NCBI RefSeq assembly: GCF_000003815.2
Contig: NW_023365703.1
Location: forward strand, 1-61,877
Direction: 5' to 3'
DNA length: 61,877 nt
From: Branchiostoma floridae
Lineage: Eukaryota > Chordata > Leptocardii > Amphioxiformes > Branchiostomatidae
In this document: positions 43,401 through 55,400 of the stretch, piece after piece
Layout: each line of letters opens with the position of its first letter
Position numbering within the stretch: position 1 is the first letter of the stretch
The notes under the pieces: generated by a model
Database searches by the model: none
What the model was told of the DNA's origin: nothing
What the model saw: the letters and a program-made list of their open reading frames with translations, nothing else
Made by a program: the position numbers and the translations under genes

Positions 43401-46400
43401 CATTTCTGCAAGGACATTCTATATTACGTTTTTTAGTTTCTTTGATTTCCGCCAGGCTCATCTGAGCTCACTTTCATTATTTGACTTTTCCTGCTGGCTT
43501 GAATTGACCTTATCATGTTTGTATTTGACTGAACTTATTCATTTTTTTTCTATGCGGTGGTAAAATGTACAATTTCTAGGCGTGATTTCTGCATGGGCAA
43601 GCTTTTTAGCATGTATTTAGACTGGAATACATTTTACACCCTTCTTGGGCTGTTGACTTAGACTCTATTGTTCGATTGTGAAATGGTCAGCAAGCCTGTC
43701 TATGAATAACAATAGCAATACACATAACATAGACCATCATGTCTGCTGACTATGCAAATCATTGTTTCAATTTAAACAACGCGCGATGTGGACAAATCAG
43801 TACTCGCGCTCCTAATTCAAATCTAGTCTGTCATCATTTGGTGATCGTAGCTTGCTTGGGTGTGGACCTGCTACAGCTCCAACTTATAACTCAGCCCAGG
43901 GGACGCAGAGTATAATGGCTCCAGGACACAAACACCGTACGGTCACCAAGAACAACAACGCCGTGAGCCTGGCCGGTCGGTCGACTATTGCTGCCCTGGA
44001 CAAGAATTGGATCACCCTGCTTATTGGAGGAAAGCGCTAGCCGTCCAATGGATACCCTGTGAAGCCAGAACTCCTAAGAGCCAGCGCGCAAAGGTGTACC
44101 AATCCCCGTGACCCGGGCCCAAAACACCCGCCCATCTGCCGATCCAGCTAGCAACTATCGCTTTGCCTCTCGGAGAAGCAAGCGATAGTCGGGGACCGAC
44201 GTAAGTGGGGCCAGCTGGTAGTGCGGGCGAGCGTTGGGCATGCGGGGATCGGTATTCTCGTTACCCAGTTTGGTTTCCTAGAGTAGGCAAGGGAGCGCAG
44301 CGGTGTAACTCCCCGGGCCCCTAGCAACATGCCCCGTATCAAGCCCGGGGAGTTACGCCGCCGCGCCGGCTAGTCGATTTATGGGGCATGTATCTCCTTC
44401 AACCCTGAACGAAAGTCTACGTAGTTCAAGATCGTTTCCAGATGACCTGGAGGCCTGAGACATCTGAATGGACGGAACTGGATGAAGAATGCAGAAATCA
44501 AGATGTTCTACTGGTCGAGGAGTGAATACATCACGCCAAGAAATAGGGGCCGGAGCTAAACATGGTAAATTTGACTGCGCAGCACTAGTATATGTACAAA
44601 AAAGACTGGAAGAACAAACAAGAACATAGCATTACAATACATTAAAGATACATGCACTTAGACGTGATTGTAGTATGCAAAATCAATCATTAAAATAAAG
44701 GAGCTTATATCAAGCTTACATATCGATATTTACAACTAACTTAAATCAAATAATTAAATGACCTTTACAGAGCTTAAAGGTATCGTAATTATTCGAAATT
44801 AAGTATACTTACGGTGCTTAAATGTTGCTTAATGAGTGCCACTACGTGCGCTTTACGGACGCACGTAATTATGACTGAAACATACTATTTACAACTACGT
44901 TAACATTACGTAAAGTAACTTAAAGAATGCCAAATACGGCACCTTTAAGCACACTTTAATAGTTTCAATGCAGTGAATGTTGCGTCTCATATAGTTTATG
45001 AAGCTGTAACTATAGTACGAAAAGGAGTTACGTTTAGAAAAATGTTATGATTTTCATAAGGAAAATTGTCACGTAGTGACACAAGTCTGCATGATACCAA
45101 AGAGCTACAAAGGGCCATGGAGGACCAAGTGCATTGGATGAAGATCTCTGGATTGGTTCGAGCAGGAGCTCGAACTAAGTAAGTAAGTAATTTTCATTGT
45201 TTGTATTGGCAAGCCGCCTGTACCAGTCTCACTAAATACCGAAAAGAAAATCGAAAACTACCGAAAACAACCGAAAACAAGAGTTTGTAGACCTCAAACC
45301 TGCATGAAATAATCTAGTTTTGTAAAATGTTTATTTTTTATGAATCATGGTAACATGACTGTATAAGTATAAAGACTTTAACCCTCAAGCACCCGACATT
45401 TTTTTGCGACCAAAATGACCGAGTTGGGTCCAAACGGACCCCAAAATGTTTGTTCATAAAATCTCAGTACCATTTCTTATCCGCAATCATTGTATATACA
45501 TTGCTTCGTCAATGTAAGAGGAAGATTTTGATATGTCAATGTGTTGCTAATTCCAACTCATCATAATTCATGCAAAAGTTCAGAAGGACCACGTTTTGCA
45601 CTAAACCTATTCCGACCAGATAGGGGAATTTTGAGACCCTCAGCAACTTTTATGTCGCATCACTCATGAACGGCTAGAGCTAAAGCTACGAAACTTGGTT
45701 TGTCAAGGCTTTCGTTTGCTGACAGGCAGTTTTGCCCCAAATCACTACTTTTGGTTCTAACAATGTGTTTTTCACATTTATTTGCTATATTGCTACTATT
45801 TTGTTAAGTTACATAAATAAAATCTTATATTATTAAGCATATCTTTCATAATTATATATGCATAAATTATGCTAATTTGACGACGTCATCAGCCGAAAAT
45901 CCAAGATGGCGGACCGTATGGCAAGATCATGAATAACAAGCTAATTATCCCTTAAAATTTGTAACTACCTGGTATTTTTTCATCAAAAACCATCAAAATG
46001 AATAAATTTAGTCTATTTCCATTGCACTTTGTGAATATTTGTTGCAAAAAAAAGTAGTTTTAAAAATTCAAGGTGGTGGTTATAATATGGCGGAGCCTAA
46101 CTCGTATCTTAGATGTGCATGACGTCATTTTATGACGTTATTATGACGTCATCAATGTTGCTATTGGCAATACAAGTCGAAATAAACATTATCATTATGT
46201 TATCTGCACTTGTTGTTATATTTTTGTAGTATAACTTGACGTTTTCTGAGAATACCCTTTTTTCATGGGTCCGGCCAATATAATCAAATTGATGACGTCT
46301 TAATTACGTCATCTTACGTCAAAGTAACGTCAAACGTCAAATACTCGTCTGAAACTCGGTCTGAATAGGGTTAAGGAAAGAAATGTTCAATTTTCTCAAG

Positions 46401-49400
46401 AATAAAAAGATCTAGCCATGCAAACCTAACCTTCAAATGTTAGCTTACTAATGTCCAGTGTCATTAAAACCAAATGCAAGAATCTCTATATGGCTAGCCT
46501 TAGATACATTCCATAATCAGAGCCCTTGGTTTAGTTCATTAGGCTCAGAATAGCTATCTGGCGATGACACAACTATATCGGGGGGGGGGGGGGGGCGAAA
46601 AACCCCGAGATGGAGAAGGGTCATTTTTACAACTGATCCACCATGTTTAGGTTTTTTTTTATTGAAGTCACTCAGATTTCATAAAAATCCCAGCATGAAA
46701 GGCTTTAATGGTTTAAAGCCTTGTTTTTGGCTTCGCCTGATGGGCGAGCCTAATAGTGTAGTGTTCGTCCGTTTGCAAAGAATTCCAAAAAAAGTGTGGC
46801 AATTAAAATTATTGCCATGGCGACGGTTTTATTGTTTATTAGTAAAAAAGATTGTTGTTATTAATGGGTTTTCATTGTCGTATTTCATTTGCCTGACGAT
46901 TGAGTTTTTAATCATTTATTATTTATGAAAATTCATAATTTATTTATTTCTTATTTATTTCTTATTTATTTCTTATTTATTTCTTATTTATTTCTTATTT
47001 ATTTATCATTTTTTTATTTATTTATTTATAATTCATTTATTATTTATTTATTATTTTTATCTCCGGTACGTCTTAAGTCCTAGGCTTTTCTCCATTTTGA
47101 ATACAGAAAACACTGCTGTGCACACGTATAGGCCTATACCGGTATGTCCCCTGTGACTGAAAAGCTTACCCGTGGAGGTAATGGTTCAGTCCGGCATGAT
47201 TCAACTACGCACGCGCGGACTTTTGCATTCCTGACATTCCTGTACAGTTTTTGGAATTCTTTGCAAACAGTCACTCACTATACTATTAGGCTCGCCCATG
47301 AGGCGTCGCCAAAAACTGTACAGGAATATCAGGAAATTTTTCCGTGCGTGCGTACTTGCATTATGCCGGACTGAACCATTACCTCCACGGGTAAGCTTTC
47401 CAGTCGCAGGGTACATACTGATACACGTGTGCACAGCAGAGTTTTCCGTATTCGCAAGGCGATTTTTGACTGATCGAAGGGCAAAATTGAGACAAGCATA
47501 GGACTTCAGAAGTACTAGAATTTTAGTATGTAGTATGGTGGTCATGGAATAACTCAAGATTGGGTTGACGGATTGTTACGATATTTGGTATGTGGATAGG
47601 TTACGTGATGCTTCATATAATAACATATTAATTATGCGGATTTGACGCTAATTTGCACAATTAATTGGGAAATTGTCTAAACATGCTCAGTTCTATTGTG
47701 TGACCTTTGTAACCGAGAAAGAGAATATTGATAGATATATATTATGCAAAATAAAGACCTAATTTGCATAATTAATGAGAAAATGCTTTCATGGCATTGT
47801 GGTTAATGACGGGAACTTCTTACTTGTAGCATTTGGAAGTTATGTACAGGTGAACATCTTTGAACATTAATTATGAAAATGAGGCCCTTATTTCACATTT
47901 CATATATGAGGCCCAGCGTGACACAAATGCTCTCAGACCTGCAGTGGCGTCCTCTCTCTGAAAGGAGGAGTAACGCCCGCCTCACCTTTTTTCTATAAAG
48001 TAGTCAACAATAATATTAATATAGACGCCAGCAATATTCTGAAGCCTGCCCAAGGGCGCACCCGGGGTAGTCACGACTACAAATATCAACACATATTCGC
48101 ACGCACAGACATCTACAAACACTCTTTTTTTTCCTCGTACGATTCCTGAGTGGAATGCCCTGCCTGGCACGGTTGTAAGTGCTCCCAACGTTGAGCACTT
48201 ACGTGCAAGGCAGGCGGCCTGCCCGCCCTAACCCGGGAGCCTCAGCCCCCCCCCCCCCCCCCACCCTACTCTGCCCCTCGCGGGGTTATCTGGGGGTAAC
48301 TAATGCAGATGCAGATTTGCACAAATTATCAGAAAAGCGACAAAGCCTCCTTTCTTAACATATATTGCGCACGTCTGGTGGAGGTTTGATCAAGGTATAT
48401 AAAGTATGCAAATGAGAAGCTTATTTGCATAATTAATGAAAAACAGAATTAATACAGCAGTTTTGAAACATCGAATGATTTGGCGAATGTAACAGGTCGT
48501 GGAACTTTAGTTCAACATGTGTGGCTTGCTCTATGTGGTGCGCCGCATCCAGACCATGAAAAACGGCCGTATCTAGAGACGTACGTGCCCGTATAACTTT
48601 AAATCAGCTCTTAATTCACAGCCTTGTAATAGGGCACTCAGTCAAATATATAGCATATGTAATTTAAAATAATAAAAAAAGAGAAATATCGATAGACGTA
48701 AAATAATACAAAATGTTATCTAATTTGCATAATCATTGACAAATTGTTATAATATCAAATTGGTTAATGATGATAATTTCATTCTTGCAACATTTGGCAA
48801 CTACGATAATTGAACTTTATCAGACATAGATCAAACAAATTAGGGTCTCATTTACATGAATTATTAGAAAATACTACAATAGCTTTCTTTGCAACTGATA
48901 TGATTTATGTAAATGAGGGTCTGATTTGTAAAATCGATGAGAAGCATTTACATTTTCAGTTCACCCTTCACTCACACTCACACCCCTTTTGACAGCAATG
49001 ATCTCTGAACATTTATCGCCAGGCGAATGGAATACGAATATTAAAACCCATTAATAACTAGAAAGGTAATATTTGCAAGCAAATACAGAATGTTACCTTC
49101 ACATGGTCTAGCCTAGCATTTCTACCTGGAAGGGTAAACTGATTTAGTTGCAGACGCTGACACAGGATAAGTCAAGAAGATACAAATGAATTTTGATAAT
49201 TTTTTTTAATCTGTAACGTTATGCATCTTGAATAATGAACACAACGTCCAATATTGTTCCAAACAGGGTTTCTCATCTCAGTCCCATAGCTACAAGCCAC
49301 AGGAGCAGTCTGTCTGTCCACAAAGGTTGTCCATTTCTGACGGTCGTCAACAGGGTTTACTCGACGACATTTAGCGTGGGGAAGGCGGTCGTCTGCGGGA

Positions 49401-52400
49401 GGGTCAGGGCCTAGGAATTCTTTCCGGCTTGGGGGAGGGCCAGGGAGAAATATCTTGGCTTGCGGAGAGAGAGCCATGGAAAAAAATGGCTTCCTTCAAC
49501 AATATGTATTCAAATGTTTAAAAAAAAAATAAAGCTTTGAATCACTCAGGAAATTCATAACCTCTGACTTGGTGCAGAACGTGCGCCGCGAAGTTCAGTT
49601 GATAACATAAGAATACGTTAAATTTTGCGCTTTCCGTCATTGTTGACGGACAAACTCAGCGCGTAAGTATAACATCTATTGGCATAACACCGCCGGTTAT
49701 ACCACCAAATGACATAAACGATGAATTTTCTGTGATCCACTAGCGCAGCAACAGTAATTTCCGAGGTATGCACACTTCAGACATCCATATTTTTCACACA
49801 TTTTCAAAAAAGGCTTCGATAACAGTGCGTTCGAAGACAGCAAGGCCAAAAGTTTTCCGTTCATTTTCGGGGCAGGCGAGCTCGTCGTGGGACGAAAACA
49901 CTGTCACGTTCATCGGAAGATTTGTAGATACTAATCACACGTGCTCACGGCACAAGATGAGCATGATTCAACAGCAATCTTGAAGTTCTGTTGGTGACCT
50001 ACAACTCGTGTAAAAGTGTGAAGAACCGTTGCATCATCGCCCGGATCTACGGCTGAATAGGTCAAATTGAACGTACGCCGCCATTTTCCCGCCATTTTTA
50101 ACCCTCAAACCACCGTATGGGGTCAAAACTGACCCCAGGCGTATATCAATGGCTGCCATTATGGCATTTCTGGTTGAAAACAAATTTCCTTCTATGAGTT
50201 TGTTTGTATATATGTCCTATAACTTCTTATACGTTTTTACCGAGATTGGCTTATTGTTGATTAAGTTATCCTAGAAAGTTTATGCATGGTCCAGTGGGGT
50301 CAAAACTGACCCCAGCATTTTATTAAACAAACTCTTGTGCCCCACACCTAAACAACTTATGGTATGATCACGAAATTTTTAGAGAATGATGTACGTGTAA
50401 GCCAAAATTACGGCAACAATTTTTGTGCCATTATCATGTTATATGACGACATTATGACGTCATTTAGCTAAAATCGGCCGCCATCTTGGATTTTGACTGA
50501 TGACGTCTTCAAATTAGCATTAATTATGAATTTTGAGTCATGAAATTTACGTTAAATTTTATAAGATGTGAAAAACAACTGTTGTTTGCCAAGAAAACCT
50601 TAAAATTGAAATGTTTAATACAAAATTAGAAAATTTCGTGACAAATATGTCTGTCAGAACTCCGTTGCCATGGCAACATGAAATATCATGAACATGCTTT
50701 GATCATCGAAAATGTTTGCTATTAACAATTTCTAAAAAGTTACCTAGTTTGGTGGCCCTAGCATAAGCCAGTCAGGCGCTATACGACATTGAAGTTGGTA
50801 CAGGCATCAAAATCCTCCTATCTGGTCTGAATAGCGTTGGTGCAAAATGTGGTCCTCATGATCTTTTGCATAAATTATCATAATGAGCCAATATTATTCT
50901 CACCTAATCATGCCAGACTGTCCCACATAGATTCATGAAACTATGCATATATACAAATTACAAAAAGAGTCACACAAAAAACTGTATTTGTACAAAACGT
51001 TATGGGGTCAGTTTTGACCCCATACGGTAATCTACGTCACAAAAAAGCTACGGTGGTTTGAGGGTTAATGCTACGCTTGCAGTAAAGTTTTACGTAATAG
51101 CGGTTGTGACGGATCAAAATTAAATGAAAATTCTTGATAGTATACGTCCGTTTTCTCATGACTTTCTGTATGCTCTTGCAGGTTTTTGTTTTGTGCAATT
51201 ACTAACAGGAAAGGGCGGAACAACAGAGGATGAATAAAGGTACATAGCGGCGGTTAATTGTGCCGTGTTTTTCCTGGCGATATTATTGAACCCCCTCCCA
51301 ACCACGCACCCGCTCTCCGTGTAATTCCGCGGTGTGTTACGATTACGATATTACGTTTTTAGCACGACAAGAGAGACCAAAAAAAAAAGATACGGAAAAC
51401 AAATGGCAAAGGTAAGCTTTACCAACAACATTTAACTGGAGAAAATGAGGCGTTGATCATTTGTCAAATTAGTATCGCTTGCGAACTCGCGCGCAGTAAT
51501 CTTGGCGGTATTATGATAATAGATGTTAGACAAATTTTGCAAAAATCTTTAGAAAATCAGAGGATGTTTGCGGAAGGTGCTGACTTAGATGATAATTCCT
51601 AATGCCCGCCGGCGGCGAGATAGAAGCGACTGGTCGAACCTGGTCGACGCCCCTCCCCCTACTGTTCTGGTCAGTCGCAACGTCCTAGCGCCGATGTTTT
51701 TGTTGTCATTTTCCCGGCCCCGATTAACTTTCAGTTATTGCTACCATAGAAGTAAAAAAAAAAGAATCGAAAAATAAGTGAATTTAAATGTGTAAGGTAC
51801 TTTCAAAATAGTCTCCGTAAGCCGATTGGACCTCACATGCTTGCGTTCTATATGGGGGCGGGGCCCTATATGAAACGTGGCAAATAGGTTTGCTTTTGAT
51901 TCTTTAATTAACGCAGTTAATTAATATGGACCGAATCTACCGGTGTCAGACATGCTGAACCAAATGTAGGCTGACCGTCTATGAAAATTAAGATGTCGAA
52001 GATATTTCCCAAAAAGGTAGGCAGAGATTTGTTGATGTTGGCGGTGTTGTGTTTTTTTCGTAATGATTTTCTTAGCCGGACCGTCGCAAACAGTGCATTC
52101 AGCCCGCTTCCCCGTGAAAACATCAGCTAGATTGTGCTACATACAGCCTCACATGAGACAAGAAGTACATACAGTCACAAGTTTATTGTCCAAAGGAAGC
52201 CAAAATATTATAGAATTGAATTCCCTTTCTGTCTACTTGAATTAGACTAACTTCTAAAGAGAGCAAAATTAAAAAAAACAAAAACAAAAAAAACCAGCGG
52301 ACCAAGTTACGGCACACTGTCTAGCGTAGCACAAAATCTGAAGGTACATTCACAAAAACGTCTCACAGAGTTTGCCGCTTGTACTACACAGCGCGAAGGG

Positions 52401-55400
52401 TTCTCCTCAGCATGCTCAGTCACACCTTTACGTTTTCTATGATAAACCCAGTGTGAAATCGAAGGTTACACATAATATTATCCTATTTATGTCGAAGAAA
52501 GAGCGCAGCGCGATCGCCGTCTAGTGGAAACGGGGCCTTACCAACTACTGTAAATCGCACAAATTCACAGAAACAGCTGGTTAGCATAATCGCTAAAATT
52601 GCCACAAATCTATTATATTCGTTCACGTCCCGCAGTTGCGGAGCACTCTCAGACCAGTAATTGATATGGCTACCGTGATTTTCACAGTACGCAGCACATC
52701 TCCGCTATGCTTCCTGTCACAGTCAATCTGTGTAAATTCATTCATATTTTGAACGGATCAATCATTTTTTTCAGAGCCCAAAATTCATATTTCATAAATT
52801 TCTTTTATTTCTAGCAAACAATTTTTATTTACGTTTGATGTACGTAGTTCGTTTATGCCCTCATTATCAACACGTGCCGCCGGCACACTTCAAACCCGTC
52901 CGCCTGTCAATCATGCAAACTTTAAGGGGTTAGGTTTCTGCTACACTAAACTTTCGCGTTGACTTATGCTTATTTGTGCCTGGGGATTTGTGCTGTGCCG
53001 GCCACTCCCACCGTGTATAAAACTGTACGTAGACTTCGTTTCCGCGCTCCACTTGCTTGCTGGGGACCAATGCAGCGCTGTGGTAACTTACATGATGATC
53101 AACAAGGTGAACGGAATGACCGTGACCTAAGATGGGCTAGCGTTCCACGCTGCAGTTAATCATGTTTGTTCAGGTCAGTTTGATAGCGAAATAAACTCAT
53201 CAAGTCCACCGTTTGTGTTTCACATACCTTTATGTCTCAGGCGTAAAACTTTGAGTTTGCTTGACGATCGTTATGCATGATTTTTTTTAATGTAACAGCC
53301 GGCAACACGCAGTGACCTTGCGTCTAACGTAGTCATGTTTTTTTTTGCATTTTGCCGCCTTAGCGGCAAAATGCCCTGAGACCAGAATAGTCGCCGTTGT
53401 GATGGAGTGATGTTGAGATGAACGGACCTGTTCAAAATCTGCAATGCATTTGTATACAACTTAAAAGCTCTGTCGTGAGTCATAGTCTGTGGTCCGTAAT
53501 GGGGCCTGATATTTGATTAGATTAAATGAATAAAGTATGATATTCCTAAGATTGATGCAGCATATAATTAAATTATTGCTCTTACATTTTAACGTTGTAT
53601 TACCAATTCATAAAGATGAAATGTTTTCCAAATAAATCGTGTATATATATATATAACAGTTACATATAGCCTATCCCAGATTCCTTTGCGACTTAGTTAA
53701 TATTCATGCGTGCGGCGGTGGTGTTTTCCGTGCGTGTAGCGATTTTCGATTGATCGCCGTGTAAAATTGAGAAAGGCCTAGAACTTCAAACTTACCAGAA
53801 TTGTAGTATGTAGTATGGAGGCCCTGGCAATGTAAAAATTTTAAGCAGGGGATAAAAGATTGTTGAGATATGGCCTTAGGGAAAATGCCTCGCGAGACGG
53901 GAAAGTCACTTCCGCGTTTTATACCTGTTCGAGCGCTCTGCGGGCATGGCGTTGCGTCAGCCTGATTTGCATCTCAGCCTTATTTGGAAGCAACCCATAT
54001 ATGGTAGGATTGGATAGACAAGAAAACAAGCTACAATTTGGTACGTGAAACTTTCTTGTACCGCAATTTTAAGGTGGTTTACCTCCAGTTTGCAAATTTA
54101 GATGGCATTTTTCACCATTGATGTCTTATTTTTTCAAAAAGTTGCATCCATGTGTGTAACAAGCGGTTTCTAAGCTTTAAAATGATGTATAACATGTGTA
54201 GGTTTGTTGTGAGTTAGCGATGTGAATGTTCAACATGTGCTACTCGCTCCGTGTGGTGTGCCGAGTCCGGGCCGTGAGTTACGGCCGTAGGACCCTGCAT
54301 ATAAATTTAGTTAGGCGGGTCCATAATTATCAAAATATTCTCGCTTCCATGTAAATAATTAGCGTATTGATATTCATTAATTGTATACAGATAGCCTTTA
54401 TAAGTGTAGATACATTGTATGTTCGGACACGTTTGTTTCAGGTTTGAGACGCAAAACTTTTGTTTTCTTTGTCACCAACTTCATGAAAGGAAACATCATT
54501 TGTAAATGTGTCCAACGTGAGCATATTTACGTTGAGATGATCACTGAAGTTCAATTTTTACCTTGTAAGATCCAAAAAATCAATAACATAGCAAGTTGTG
54601 TTTGTTGTTGAATGTGATATCAAGGGCATAGAGGTTTTTGCTGATATTTCCAATGTTAAAAGTTTTCAGATTTGCAAGATGCTGCATTGGGAATTGCACC
54701 TGGAACATCATAGAAGAAATTGAGATGGCACAGAGGGAGAATTACAATGTATCAACCATTCAAAGCTGTGCAGCTTAGAAGAGGAGCTACCAAGTCTTTT
54801 CAAACATATGTTGTAATGTCAAAGAATTATCAATTGTTCAATAAACTTGAATAAACCAGTTACAAAGTCAGGTGGTCATGGTTCATAGGTAATATTTTTA
54901 TATACTTTTGGTCATTAGATGTCGTAAAAATAGTATTTCCTGGTGAAATGTGATAGTTTTGATGGCAAATTTAGAATTAGCATGTGCCAAAACCCTTTAG
55001 TAGTAAGGTATGCTGATATTCAATGCTTATGGTCAGACTGTGAAAGGGAATAACTCAAGAAGGGGTTGACGGATCATCATGATTATTGGTATGTAGATAG
55101 ATTAAGTGATGCTTCATGTAATTAAATATTAATTATGCAAATCGGAAGCTAATTTGCATAATTGGTGTGGAAATTATCTAAACTATTTCTATTCTGTTAT
55201 ATTAAACATGTGATACTTGTCACTGAGATAGAGAAGAATGTTGATAGGTAATTTTTTATGTGGACTTATATAAGTGACATTTGCCGATGACCTTTGACCT
55301 TTTGAGATATGTTACAAATTAATATTTTTGATTACACATAATCTCGTAACCATGTCTCTAGAATGTCTGCAATAAACTGTGTTAAGAGAATCTACTACAT

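Noticed and set aside
52959-53159. 66-codon plus-strand frame
   Set aside because: No domain, repeat-like surroundings and no splice sites.
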